From Patescibacteria group bacterium UBA3458 (GTDB lineage: Bacteria; Patescibacteriota; Minisyncoccia; Phycocordibacterales; UBA2100): DNA of 50,517 nt. Under the pieces are notes generated by a model. It did not search any database, was not told where the DNA came from, and saw only the letters and a list, made by a program, of their open reading frames with translations. The position numbers and the translations under genes are program-made. Below, piece after piece: positions 8,414-16,728 of this stretch. Where the stretch lies: positions 1 through 50,517 of the forward strand of contig DFRR01000003.1 in NCBI GenBank assembly GCA_002378745.1, written 5' to 3'. Every line of letters starts with the position of its first letter. Within the stretch, counting starts at the first letter, position 1.

Positions 8414-9011
8414 AAAATACACGCGCTCGATTTCACCATATTCAGCACATGCTGGCTTCACGCTCATTGAGCTTATTGTAGTTGTTGGTATTCTTGCCGT
8501 TATTTCAGGAATCACGCTCACGAGTTATTCGAGGTTTGGTGGGCAGGTATTGTTACGAAACCTTGCATATGACGTCGCGCTCTCAATTCGACAAGCACAG
8601 GTATATGGAATCTCGGCACGAAGTTTTCTTGGGTCACAGTTTAGTTCTGGACATGGTGTTTATTTCAGTTTTTTGGAAGGGAATGATCAATTTTTCATGT
8701 ATGCTGATGTTGACGGGAATAATTTTTTTACTAGCATCGCAACTGAATGGATAGAGACCTATGCTATCGGGCGTGGGTATACGATTGAAAGTTTGTGCGT
8801 ACCAAGTGGTGCGACAACAGAGGACTGTACGGTTACAAAGCTCGACATCTTGTTCAAACGCCCTGAGCCAGATGCGATTATTCGTGCTTCATTTGGTTCA
8901 GCATTTAATCAGTATGATCGTGCGCGTATCGTGATACGCTCCCCACAAGGACAGCGTTTGAGCATTTTTGTAGAAACAACCGGTCAGATTTCTGTACAGC
9001 GATATGAATAA
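8400..9011 (+). CDS. Minor pilin / GspH-like pseudopilin
   Basis: 203 aa. The leader ends at G19 and F20, giving AGFTLIELIVVVGILAVIS with Glu5 of the mature form at E24. The following region (residues 45-70: RNLAYDVALSIRQAQVYGISARS) matches the GspH/FimT pattern. It is probably a pilus-tip or initiation-complex minor pilin. It overlaps pilD by 14 bp and the next gene by 8 bp, so translation is likely coupled. No Shine-Dalgarno site. Confidence 0.8.
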   Translation: MTLFKKYTRSISPYSAHAGFTLIELIVVVGILAVISGITLTSYSRFGGQVLLRNLAYDVALSIRQAQVYGISARSFLGSQFSSGHGVYFSFLEGNDQFFMYADVDGNNFFTSIATEWIETYAIGRGYTIESLCVPSGATTEDCTVTKLDILFKRPEPDAIIRASFGSAFNQYDRARIVIRSPQGQRLSIFVETTGQISVQRYE

Positions 9012-9663
9012 TAACCATATGTATATCCAGAATACACAGCACTATACGCAACACGGACAACGAGGATTCACGCTCGTTGAGATGATGGTGGCGGTTTCCT
9101 TATTTGCTATCGTCATGACGGTGAGTGTCGGTGCACTACTCTCAATGGTTGATGCAAACAGGAAAGCACAAGCATTACAATCTGTGATGAATAACCTCAA
9201 CGTCGCGCTCGACGGGATGGTGCGAAACATCCGCATGGGAAATGGCTATCACTGCGGTAGTGCTGACGAGACAAGTAAGCCAGGGCTCAGTACACGAAGA
9301 GATTGTGTCAGTGGTGGAGAATTACTCGCGTTTGAAGCCTTTGGTAACTCAGCAAACGACACCGGCGACCAGTGGGTATATTGGTTTGAAAACGGACGTA
9401 TTTATAAGTCGGAAGATGGACGTTCAACTGGTTTGCCAATTACTGCGCCCGAAATCCAAATCGATTACTTCCAAGTGTTTGTTACTGGAGCGGAGAATAC
9501 ACTCAATGATGGGGGAGACACGACTCAACCGAAAGTCGTCCTTACGATACAAGGAACTGCAGGAGCAGAAGGAAATGCTTTCGGTGTTATTGGGGATGAT
9601 GAGAATGTGCGTACCACATTTAATATTCAGGCAGTTGCATCTCAGCGTTTACTTGACCTATGA
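9004..9663 (+). CDS. Minor pilin, type II/IV prepilin-like
   Basis: 219 aa. The leader ends at G21 and F22 (QRGFTLVEMMVAVSLF), with Glu5 of the mature form at E26, followed by a single hydrophobic helix. The large C-terminal part is beta-rich with one Cys pair (YHC...DC). The pattern is closest to GspJ/PilW-type minor pilins, which is a family-level guess. It overlaps both neighbours and belongs to the minor-pilin operon that follows the peptidase gene. Confidence 0.75.
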   Translation: MNNNHMYIQNTQHYTQHGQRGFTLVEMMVAVSLFAIVMTVSVGALLSMVDANRKAQALQSVMNNLNVALDGMVRNIRMGNGYHCGSADETSKPGLSTRRDCVSGGELLAFEAFGNSANDTGDQWVYWFENGRIYKSEDGRSTGLPITAPEIQIDYFQVFVTGAENTLNDGGDTTQPKVVLTIQGTAGAEGNAFGVIGDDENVRTTFNIQAVASQRLLDL

Positions 9664-10796
9664 GTACAAACAGTAGTTTACAATGGATAGTTAGAGGTTT
9701 ACGGACGCACGTTGGCGACCGAATTTTTTCAAGGCTATCAACTCACCGCGCTGCGCAGCAGCGTGGCTTCACTCTTATCGAGACTATGGTAGCAATCTCA
9801 GTACTGGTGGTTGCAGTCTCAGCACCACTGACACTTGCGTCGCAAAGCTTGTTTGCTGCGCTGTACGCAAAAGACCAAACAACTGCGTTCTACCTCGCAC
9901 AGGAGGCGGTTGAGCTCGTGCGAAACAAACGAGATAACAACATGCTGCGGATTCTTAGTGGACAAGAAGTCGGGTGGCTCGATGGTATTCCGCTGGATTC
10001 GAATTTTCATGTCGATATTCCGAATGACACCATTGAGGAATGTGGCTCAGATTGTTTATCTACGAAACTTCGCAATGATGGAATATTTTATAACTATGAA
10101 TCTGGAAACACGAGCCGGTTTGGACGCAGTGTCCGTGTAACGGAAAATCAAGACTTACCTGATGAGGCAGTCATCAGTGTTGTTGTTGAATGGCAAACAG
10201 GCGCATTTAGAGAACGCTCAATTACGCTTGAAGAACGTATTTATAACTGGGTACCACGCAGTGGTGATGTTCGTGAGCCTGTTGGTGACGGAGGCGGTGC
10301 TCCGATTCCGCAATGTGCTGACGGTATTGATAACGATGGTGATTTGTTGATCGATATGCTCGATCCGGGATGTGCAAATCCTGATGATCCGGAAGAGCTC
10401 GACGCAGCACTTCCTGTCGGAGGAGGGACCGTTATTTGTACTGAGCTCTACAACCAAGGTTTGCTCACGCAAGACATATACGAGGCAGATGCTGCGTTTG
10501 GCGCAACACTATCACCACTTACTATGCGCGGATACCACCTATGGGCAGCACCGGTTGTTTCGCTTATGCAACGCTCTCAAACAGCGACACGTGTAGTTGC
10601 ATTCATTGCTGAACCATGGACGGAAGAAATGGCATATCAGATGGGGGTCCGGTCAGAACGGAATGTTATTGGTGCGGCAATGATGTTTGTGGGAATCCCA
10701 TTCTCTTGGGCTATTGGTGCCGTTGATGCAGGACTTACCACACTCGCAACCGTTGTCTTTAGCACCGTAGAGTCCGTACGCAACTTCAGCAATTAA
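9660..10796 (+). CDS. Minor pilin with long leader and Asp-rich (DGIDNDGD) motif
   Basis: 378 aa. A 36-residue leader precedes the cleavage motif RGFTLIETMVAISVLVVA (G36/F37, Glu5 at E41). The N-terminal helix region resembles GspI/PilV. After a proline/glycine linker (about 200-215) comes ADGIDNDGDLLIDMLDPGC, a calcium-binding-like acidic loop seen in surface proteins. A hydrophobic C-terminal stretch (about 335-375) could be a second membrane anchor. The function beyond being a prepilin-like surface protein is unknown. Confidence 0.7.
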   Translation: MSTNSSLQWIVRGLRTHVGDRIFSRLSTHRAAQQRGFTLIETMVAISVLVVAVSAPLTLASQSLFAALYAKDQTTAFYLAQEAVELVRNKRDNNMLRILSGQEVGWLDGIPLDSNFHVDIPNDTIEECGSDCLSTKLRNDGIFYNYESGNTSRFGRSVRVTENQDLPDEAVISVVVEWQTGAFRERSITLEERIYNWVPRSGDVREPVGDGGGAPIPQCADGIDNDGDLLIDMLDPGCANPDDPEELDAALPVGGGTVICTELYNQGLLTQDIYEADAAFGATLSPLTMRGYHLWAAPVVSLMQRSQTATRVVAFIAEPWTEEMAYQMGVRSERNVIGAAMMFVGIPFSWAIGAVDAGLTTLATVVFSTVESVRNFSN

Positions 10797-10798
10797 CC

Positions 10799-11389
10799 AT
10801 GAGTATGAAACGTTTACAAAAGATTTTTTCGCAGAGACATAACGACAGTGGTGTTGATGCGCTATCAACTAGCAACTATCAACTATCACCTCGTCGCGTT
10901 GCGCAGCAGCGTGGCTTCACATTAATACTTGCGGCGCTCGTTGCGTCACTGCTTACTTCGCTCGGCCTAGCTATGTTCTCGATAGCAAAGAAAGAAGTGG
11001 TGCTCTCGTCACTCGGACGTGATTCACAACTTGCGTTTTATGCGGCAGACACCGGTGCCGAGTGCGCACTCTTTTGGGATTTCCGATACAACGCATTTGC
11101 GACGTCTAGCGTATTTGATCGAGAAGGAGTAAATCCGACTTGTGCCGGGCAACCATTGCAAGACTTTCCAACTCCATACGAGGAAGGTATTCCTGACGGT
11201 GTAACCGGACTTGGTGGCACTAATACATCAACCTTTTGGTTTGAGCCGGAAGGAAAGTGTGTGTACGTGACGGTACAAAAGCGCAATACGCATCCACATA
11301 CGGTAGTTGAGGCGCTTGGATACAGCACGCCATGTAGTGAGCCCGAACATACCCGACGACTTGAACGTGCCGTCCGCTCAACATTCTAG
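10799..11389 (+). CDS. Minor pilin without Glu5 (PilX/GspK-like)
   Basis: 196 aa. The leader ends at G39/F40 in QRGFTLILAALVASLL. The residue at mature position 5 is Leu instead of Glu, as in GspK/PilX-type tip pilins. AFYAADTGAECAL shortly after the helix is typical of PilX N-terminal domains. Upstream of the cleavage site the leader is encoded partly by a short tandem repeat. It closes the minor-pilin operon; the next gene has its own promoter. Confidence 0.72.
   Translation: MSMKRLQKIFSQRHNDSGVDALSTSNYQLSPRRVAQQRGFTLILAALVASLLTSLGLAMFSIAKKEVVLSSLGRDSQLAFYAADTGAECALFWDFRYNAFATSSVFDREGVNPTCAGQPLQDFPTPYEEGIPDGVTGLGGTNTSTFWFEPEGKCVYVTVQKRNTHPHTVVEALGYSTPCSEPEHTRRLERAVRSTF
10862..10920 (+). 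repeat. Short tandem repeat plus duplicated prepilin-leader segment
   Basis: CTATCAACTAGCAACTATCAACTATCACC-type tandem units run from 10862 to 10890. A 26-nt segment then follows at 10895-10920, identical except for one base to 9747-9772 in the preceding pilin gene. Both copies encode AQQRGF around the prepilin cleavage site. Confidence 0.7.
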
Positions 11390-11399
11390 GGACCTATAG

Positions 11400-11405
11400 T
11401 ACAAT
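11400..11405 (+). promoter_or_regulatory. -10 box of ligA, leaderless geometry
   Basis: TACAAT at 11400-11405 is followed 6 nt later by the ligA ATG at 11412. The spacing equals that of the pilD promoter. Confidence 0.5.
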
Positions 11406-11411
11406 GTGCCA

Positions 11412-13445
11412 ATGGCAAGAAAGACCCCATCACTTGAGGTTGTAGCGCGCGCTAAGAAGCTCCGTGATGTTATTAGACATCATACCTATCTGTATCACGT
11501 ACTTGATACACCTGAGATTTCTGACGAAGCGTATGACACGCTCCTGCAAGAGCTATTGCAGATAGAGCAAGAGTATCCATCACTACAAACGTCAGACAGT
11601 CCCACGCAACGGGTGGGAGCAATTGTGCGCGAAGAGTTCACTAAGGTGCGTCACAAAGTACCACAGTGGTCATTTGATAACGTCTTCTCCCCAGAAGAGC
11701 TCCACGAATGGGGTGAGCGCGTAGTGCGTCACATGGAACGACTACGCATCAAGAAATCGGTAGTTGCGTACACGATTGAGCACAAAATTGATGGGCTTAA
11801 AATCATTCTCGAGTATGAGAAAGGGGTGTTTGTACGAGGTGCGACTCGTGGTGATGGCGTCGTTGGCGAAGACATTACAGTAAACTTACGCACGGTTAAC
11901 AGCATTCCGTTAGTGCTTCCTGAACCGATAGACATCATCGTTGGCGGCGAAGCGTGGCTTTCGCATACAGAACTTGAACGCATTAATGCCGAACGAGCGG
12001 CCCGAGGGGAAGCGCTCTTTGCAAACCCTCGCAATGCTGCTGCAGGGTCGCTGCGACAATTGGACTCAAAGGTTACGGCACAACGTCGACTCGACACATT
12101 CATCTACGACATTTATGCACTTTCAACTACTGGTACCCAGATACTGACACCAAAAACTCAGGGAGAGGAACTCACGCTCCTCAAAGAGCTTCACTTTAAA
12201 GTAAATCCGTTTTGGAAGACGGTTAATTCAATCAATGACATTATCGCAGAGTATGAACGCTGGCAGCGGAAGCGGCACTCGCAAGCGTACGAAATGGACG
12301 GTATCGTTGCGGCCGTTGATGACAGTACACTACAAGAACGTCTCGGATACACAGCCAAAGCCCCTCGTTACGCGATTGCGTTTAAATTTCCTGCCGAGCA
12401 AGTAACTACGGTTGTTGAAGACATTGTGCTACAAGTAGGACGCACCGGCGTACTCACTCCGGTTGCTCATCTGCGTCCAGTACGTGTCGCTGGCTCGGTA
12501 GTGAGTCGTGCGACATTGCACAACGAAGATGAGATTGCGCGGCTCGACGTACGCGTTGGAGACACGGTGGTGCTGCAGAAAGCAGGCGACGTTATTCCAG
12601 ACATTGTGCGCGTGCTCACAGATTTACGCTCGGGGAAGGAAAAGAAGTTTGTATTTCCAAAGAAGGTAGTTGCCTGCGGTGGTGATGGCTCTATTGAACG
12701 AGTTCCTGGCACGGCAGCGTGGCGGTGTGTATCAAAAGATTCATTTGATCAACGTTCACGTATATTGGCACACTTTGCTTCCAAAAAAGCACTGGATATT
12801 GACGGTCTTGGCCCATCAACCGTTGAGTCATTGTTGCGCGCCGGGCTTATCAATACCTTCAATGACTTCTACACGCTCAAAAAGGGAGACCTGCTCGAAC
12901 TCGAAGGATTTGGTGAGATGAGCGCCGACAACTTACTTGCCGCCATTGAAGCCTCAAAAAAGGTGCCGTTGGAACGTCTTATTACAGGACTATCGATTGG
13001 GCAAGTAGGTGAAGAAACAGCACGAGATTTGGCACGTGAATTCACTCTTGAACAGTTGCGTGGTGCAGATGTCGAGGCATTGAGTGCAATTGAAGGTATT
13101 GGCGAAGTAGTCGCGACATCCATTGTGCAGTGGTTTAACGACACAGAGAATACATCGGTGCTCGATTCGCTCTTGCAACATATTTCAGTTACTCGCACCA
13201 CACATGTGGGCTCAGATACATTTAAAGGGAAGACTTTTGTCCTTACCGGAACACTGGAAAACCTCTCACGGGAGGAAGCAAAAGAACAGATTCGTGCTCG
13301 TGGTGGCAAAGTGAGTAGCACGGTGTCTGCACAGACTGATTATGTTGTTGCAGGAAGCAGTGCCGGCTCAAAACTCGAGAAAGCGCACGAACTTGGCGTT
13401 ACGGTGCTAAATGAAGACGAATTTGCTAGTATGATGCAATCATGA
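11412..13445 (+). CDS. ligA: NAD+-dependent DNA ligase LigA
   Basis: 677 aa, normal length. Adenylation domain with the active-site lysine in the KIDG motif (EHKIDGLKI, about residue 120), OB domain (PAEQVTTVVEDI), helix-hairpin-helix repeats (about 470-580) and a C-terminal BRCT domain (KGKTFVLTGTLENLS). It seals nicks in replication and repair. The zinc finger is degenerate: against the usual four cysteines I see C in VVACGG and C in WRCVSK, while the first and fourth positions are not Cys. The start at 11412 fits the promoter. The stop overlaps gatC by 4 bp (ATGA). Confidence 0.95.
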   Translation: MARKTPSLEVVARAKKLRDVIRHHTYLYHVLDTPEISDEAYDTLLQELLQIEQEYPSLQTSDSPTQRVGAIVREEFTKVRHKVPQWSFDNVFSPEELHEWGERVVRHMERLRIKKSVVAYTIEHKIDGLKIILEYEKGVFVRGATRGDGVVGEDITVNLRTVNSIPLVLPEPIDIIVGGEAWLSHTELERINAERAARGEALFANPRNAAAGSLRQLDSKVTAQRRLDTFIYDIYALSTTGTQILTPKTQGEELTLLKELHFKVNPFWKTVNSINDIIAEYERWQRKRHSQAYEMDGIVAAVDDSTLQERLGYTAKAPRYAIAFKFPAEQVTTVVEDIVLQVGRTGVLTPVAHLRPVRVAGSVVSRATLHNEDEIARLDVRVGDTVVLQKAGDVIPDIVRVLTDLRSGKEKKFVFPKKVVACGGDGSIERVPGTAAWRCVSKDSFDQRSRILAHFASKKALDIDGLGPSTVESLLRAGLINTFNDFYTLKKGDLLELEGFGEMSADNLLAAIEASKKVPLERLITGLSIGQVGEETARDLAREFTLEQLRGADVEALSAIEGIGEVVATSIVQWFNDTENTSVLDSLLQHISVTRTTHVGSDTFKGKTFVLTGTLENLSREEAKEQIRARGGKVSSTVSAQTDYVVAGSSAGSKLEKAHELGVTVLNEDEFASMMQS

Positions 13446-13726
13446 CAGACGTTGATATAGCAAAGCTTGCACAGCTCGCACGTATTGCGATAGACACAGA
13501 GGAACAGAAAGAGCTCGAACGAGACATACCGGCAATTCTTGCATTTGTCGAGCAAATTCAGGCTGCCGGTGGTGAAGTGACGAAAGAAACAGGAGACCAC
13601 TACAATATTTTTCGAGAAGACGGTGAGCCGCATGCTCCCGGTGCATACACGGATGAAATGTTGGCATCTATGCCAAACGAAAAGGACGGATACCTACGGG
13701 TTCGGAAAATAATCTCTCAGGACTAA
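13442..13726 (+). CDS. gatC: Asp/Glu-tRNA amidotransferase subunit C
   Basis: 94 aa, normal length. The N-terminal VDIAKLAQLARIAI and the helix with ILAFVEQIQAAG match GatC, which stabilises GatA and tethers it to GatB. Start overlaps the ligA stop (ATGA), so the two are translationally coupled. gatA follows after one base. GatCAB converts misacylated Glu-tRNA-Gln (and often Asp-tRNA-Asn) to the amide form. gatB is not in this window. Confidence 0.92.
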   Translation: MTDVDIAKLAQLARIAIDTEEQKELERDIPAILAFVEQIQAAGGEVTKETGDHYNIFREDGEPHAPGAYTDEMLASMPNEKDGYLRVRKIISQD

Positions 13727-13727
13727 C

Positions 13728-15143
13728 ATGGAACTACAGACACTCACAATTGTCGACGCACGGAAGATGCTTGATACAGGAGAAGTGACCGCTGTGGAGC
13801 TTGCCGAAGAGTACGTTGCGGCTGCACGCGAAATGAACACACAACTCAATGCGTATCTTGAGATATTTGAGGATGTGCACGAACAGGCACAAAAGGCTGA
13901 CGAAATGATTGCGGCAGGAAACATCTTTCCAATGACCGGAATCCCAATTGCCATAAAAGACAACATTCTTATCAAAGGGCGCGTGAGTAGTGGAGCGTCA
14001 AAGATTTTGGAGAACTACGTTGCAACGTACGATGCGTACGTTATTGAGAAGCTCAAAGCAGAAGGCGCGGTCTTTCTCGGTCGTACCAACATGGATGAAT
14101 TCGCGATGGGTGGTTCAACTGAGAACTCGGCATTTGGTCCTACCAAAAATCCACACGATATAGCACGTATTCCCGGTGGGTCTTCTGGTGGTTCAGCTGC
14201 AGTGGTTGCAGCACATATGGCACTTGCCTCGCTCGGTACTGACACCGGAGGTTCGATTCGGCAGCCGGCTGCACTGTGTGGCGTAGTCGGATTCAAACCA
14301 ACCTACGGTGCGGTCTCGCGTTTTGGCACTATGGCAATGGGTTCATCTCTCGATCAAATCGGGCCGATTACAAAAACCGTTACCGACGCCGAGCTGCTTT
14401 TCGGCACAATTCGCGGACACGATTCGCGCGATGCTACTTCACGTCCTGATGCGTATTTTTCGGAATCTCAACAAGGTAAAAGAATAGGTGTACCGCGACA
14501 CTTCTTGAAAGAGGGGACTGATGAAGATGTACTTGAGGCGTTCAATGAGTCACTCAAAAAACTGGAAGCACACGGATATGAGATTGTTGATATAGAGTTG
14601 CCAAACATTCAATACGCGCTTGCAACGTATTACATTATTATGCCGGCAGAAGTTTCTACCAACCTTGCACGTTATGACGGTATTCGCTATGGGGTGCACC
14701 ACGATGGGGAGACGCTCTTGGGGGACTATATGCAGACACGTGGGAAGGGCTTTGGTGCCGAAGCACGCCGTCGAATTCTACTCGGCACTTTCGTACTCTC
14801 GTCCGGATATGTTGATGCGTACTATCGCAAAGCAACTGCAGTACGAAACCAATTGAAAAAAGAATTTGAAAAGGTATTTGCTGGTGTTGATTTTATCGTG
14901 ACTCCAACAAGCCCGACACCTGCGTTTAAAATTGGCGAGAAAGTAAATGATCCAGTCGCCATGTACGCAGCTGATATCTTTACGGTCCCGGTAAATATGA
15001 CGGGTGTACCAGCACTTTCTGTTCCAATGGGAACCGTGGTACGAGACGGGAGTACACTACCTATTGGTATACAATTCATTGCGAAGCACGGAGCTGACAC
15101 TGCACTCTTTGCTATTGGCAAAGACTTTGAGAAAATGAAGTAA
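13728..15143 (+). CDS. gatA: Asp/Glu-tRNA amidotransferase subunit A
   Basis: 471 aa. Amidase signature family with the Ser-cisSer-Lys triad visible: Lys in IAIKDNI (about residue 79), the Gly/Ser-rich loop GGSSGGSAA, and the nucleophile in DTGGSIRQPA. It releases ammonia from glutamine for GatB. It lies directly behind gatC and has no Shine-Dalgarno site (CAGGACTAAC before the ATG). The sequence looks intact. Confidence 0.95.
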   Translation: MELQTLTIVDARKMLDTGEVTAVELAEEYVAAAREMNTQLNAYLEIFEDVHEQAQKADEMIAAGNIFPMTGIPIAIKDNILIKGRVSSGASKILENYVATYDAYVIEKLKAEGAVFLGRTNMDEFAMGGSTENSAFGPTKNPHDIARIPGGSSGGSAAVVAAHMALASLGTDTGGSIRQPAALCGVVGFKPTYGAVSRFGTMAMGSSLDQIGPITKTVTDAELLFGTIRGHDSRDATSRPDAYFSESQQGKRIGVPRHFLKEGTDEDVLEAFNESLKKLEAHGYEIVDIELPNIQYALATYYIIMPAEVSTNLARYDGIRYGVHHDGETLLGDYMQTRGKGFGAEARRRILLGTFVLSSGYVDAYYRKATAVRNQLKKEFEKVFAGVDFIVTPTSPTPAFKIGEKVNDPVAMYAADIFTVPVNMTGVPALSVPMGTVVRDGSTLPIGIQFIAKHGADTALFAIGKDFEKMK

Positions 15144-15151
15144 CTACGCAC

Positions 15152-15787
15152 ATGCCACGTTCAAACACAGTAACACCACCTCGTTTCGATGATTTTGAAG
15201 AAGGCGCAACAACCTTCACGCAGACACCGTCTTTGTTTGAAGGGAACACACTTGCCGAAACTATTCTCACGAGCGATATATGGGGGAGTATCTTTACCGT
15301 TGCATTAACGCTCTCAATTATTCTTATTGCAGGCATCATCTATTCGCGGATGCGCATATATCAGATTCGTAAGGCTGAAAAAGAATACTACATGAACCAA
15401 CCACCTTCGTTGGCGGCACGAAAAACATTTGGCATACAAGGCAGTGCTTCTACTTCAGGTTCTGTGCAAGAAGCGCGTTGGCGCAGTGTTATAGAGCATG
15501 TCTCGTCGGAGAATCCAAACGACTGGCGACAGGCAATTCTTGAAGCGGACGTGATGCTCGACGATGCAATCAGTAGTCGCGGATACACGGGAGACGGACT
15601 GGGAGAAAAGATGAAACAAGTACATCGAAGTGATATCAATAGTATTGATGATGCATGGGAGGCACACAAACTACGAAACCGTGTGGCTCACGAAGGGAGT
15701 AGCTATGATTTAACGCAGCGCGAAGCGAAGCGCGGTATTAATTTGTACGAAAAAGTTTTTCGTGAGCTTGGTTATATCGGAAAATAA
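15152..15787 (+). CDS. Single-pass membrane protein of unknown function
   Basis: 211 aa. A polar N-terminus, one membrane helix at about 50-72 (IFTVALTLSIILIAGIIYS), and a cytoplasmic C-terminal helical domain (about 105-210) with a WRSVIEHVSSENPNDWRQAILEADVMLDD start and an AHKLRNRVAHEG motif. The HKLRNRVAHE wording resembles HEPN-like helical proteins, which is only a hint. It follows gatA by 8 bp and is probably co-transcribed. I do not recognise a named family. Confidence 0.7.
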   Translation: MPRSNTVTPPRFDDFEEGATTFTQTPSLFEGNTLAETILTSDIWGSIFTVALTLSIILIAGIIYSRMRIYQIRKAEKEYYMNQPPSLAARKTFGIQGSASTSGSVQEARWRSVIEHVSSENPNDWRQAILEADVMLDDAISSRGYTGDGLGEKMKQVHRSDINSIDDAWEAHKLRNRVAHEGSSYDLTQREAKRGINLYEKVFRELGYIGK

Positions 15788-15828
15788 ATTGTTTGGTCAG
15801 AGGTCCCTTTTGTGTTATGCTACTCCGC

Positions 15829-15899
15829 AGCGGGGTGGAGAAGAAGTATCTCGCGGGGCTCATAACCCCGAGCCGTCGGTGCAATTCCGGCCCCCGCAA
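15829..15899 (+). tRNA. Initiator tRNA-Met (CAT), unusual D- and T-loops
   Basis: The cloverleaf folds by eye. The 7-bp acceptor has an unpaired first position (A1 opposite A72), an initiator hallmark. D-stem GAGA/TCTC, anticodon stem CGGGG/CCCCG with the three initiator G:C pairs, loop CTCATAA, T-stem GTCGG/CCGGC. The D-loop (AGAAGTA) has no GG dinucleotide and the T-loop reads TGCAATT in place of TTCAAAT, so both partners of the usual G18-psi55 contact are missing. CCA is not encoded. Confidence 0.85.
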
Positions 15900-15906
15900 C
15901 AAGCTA

Positions 15907-15943
15907 AAAGAAAATGCCTGCATCGTATGCAGGCATTTTCTTT
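15907..15943 (+). terminator. Rho-independent terminator after initiator tRNA
   Basis: A perfect 17-bp inverted repeat with a 3-nt loop centre (CGT): arms 15907-15923 and 15927-15943, ending TTTTCTTT. It begins 8 nt after the tRNA. Confidence 0.9.
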
Positions 15944-15957
15944 CATGCTTTTGCGTA

Positions 15958-16151
15958 GGACACGGGCAAACTGCTTTGCCCGTGTCCGGAATTGCAAGGC
16001 GGAGCCATGTCTGAGTGAAGCGAAGACAGGCGAGCCTGGGCAGGAGCCACTTAGTGTTTCTGAGTGCGTAGCCCGGAGAAATACTTAGTGAGCTGACGCC
16101 AATGGAGGTCTTCTACAACACGTTAGCAAAAGAGCGCTTGGGCGCTCTTTT
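15958..16151 (+). other. Structured stretch without ORF, candidate small RNA locus
   Basis: The 580-nt span 15788-16367 has no convincing protein gene; besides the two tRNAs it contains this block. It opens with a perfect 13-bp hairpin (15958-15970/15975-15987, CTGC loop). It continues with a hairpin at 16048-16090 (14 pairs with one mismatch and one G:U, 15-nt loop). It ends with a terminator-like 10-bp hairpin (AAAAGAGCGC/GCGCTCTTTT, 16128-16151). This order suggests a transcribed noncoding RNA. I could not match it to 4.5S, 6S, tmRNA or RNase P motifs. Confidence 0.4.
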
Positions 16152-16230
16152 CCATTGAAAGCGAGCAAATATCTTGCTATTCTTCCGAGCACGTCGGGTC
16201 GGAGTGCGACCAGAGAAATATGGCGTATAT

Positions 16231-16304
16231 GTCGGGGTAGCTCAGTTGGTTAGAGCGTAGGACTCATAAACCTAAGGTCGGCAGTTCAATTCTGCCCCCC
16301 GACA
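16231..16304 (+). tRNA. tRNA with CAT anticodon (elongator Met, or Ile2)
   Basis: Full cloverleaf: acceptor GTCGGGG/CCCCGAC, D-arm GCTC/GAGC with GG in the loop, anticodon loop CTCATAA (CAT), T-stem GGCAG/CTGCC with loop TTCAATT, discriminator A. The last pair of the anticodon stem is an A-A mismatch. It differs from the initiator tRNA in having a paired first acceptor position. Elongator Met is the default reading; a lysidine-modified Ile2 tRNA cannot be excluded by eye. Confidence 0.88.
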
Positions 16305-16316
16305 CTAGAGATAACC

Positions 16317-16343
16317 AAAAATGGAGCGATGAGCTCCATTTTT
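16317..16343 (+). terminator. Rho-independent terminator after tRNA(CAT)
   Basis: 11-bp stem AAAAATGGAGC/GCTCCATTTTT with a 5-nt loop and T-run. The A-run on the other side means it could also serve the convergent regulator gene ending at 16368. Confidence 0.85.
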
Positions 16344-16367
16344 GCGTTGCGAGGAGGAGGTGCCGTA

Positions 16368-16637
16368 CTAGCGCAGGCGCGAAAGAAAATTCACGACTTG
16401 TTTGCCACGAGGGGTGAGTGTGTGGAGGATGTAATATCCGTCCTCCTCCTTTTCGATGAGTTCAGCAATATGCAATTTGCGCAGATGTTCAGACACCGCT
16501 TTGTAGCCTAAATCGAGTCGTTCAGATACGGCTTCAACATCAAGCCCCGGTTGTTTGCTGAGCAAATTAAGAATTGCAATCCGGCGCTTACTTGCAAAAC
16601 CTTTCGTAATTAATTCCAGTTTTTCAATATTTCGCAT
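16368..16637 (-). CDS. ArsR-type winged-helix transcriptional regulator
   Basis: 89 aa, one winged helix-turn-helix domain. KGFASKRRIAILNLLSKQPGLDVEAVSERLDLGYKAVSEHLRKL has the typical HTH pattern with recognition helix at about 45-57, then a wing (EEDGYYILHTLTPRG). No metal-binding cysteines are visible, so it may not be a metal sensor. It is divergent from the H1-like gene; a perfect palindrome in the 236-nt gap is a candidate operator. It ends 24 nt from the tRNA terminator. Confidence 0.8.
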   Translation of the reverse strand: MRNIEKLELITKGFASKRRIAILNLLSKQPGLDVEAVSERLDLGYKAVSEHLRKLHIAELIEKEEDGYYILHTLTPRGKQVVNFLSRLR

Positions 16638-16711
16638 AGTTTGATGATAAGAATTTCAAAAGTAATGGATGAATACACGATGTATCTTTCAGTGCAATAT
16701 AAAAATACCTA

Positions 16712-16717
16712 TATAAT
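16712..16717 (+). promoter_or_regulatory. -10-like box in the ArsR/H1-like intergenic region
   Basis: TATAAT at 16712-16717 on the + strand lies 11 nt before the 32-nt palindrome. A transcript starting here would carry the palindrome in its leader. No strong -35 is seen. Confidence 0.3.
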
Positions 16718-16728
16718 CATTACCTTAC

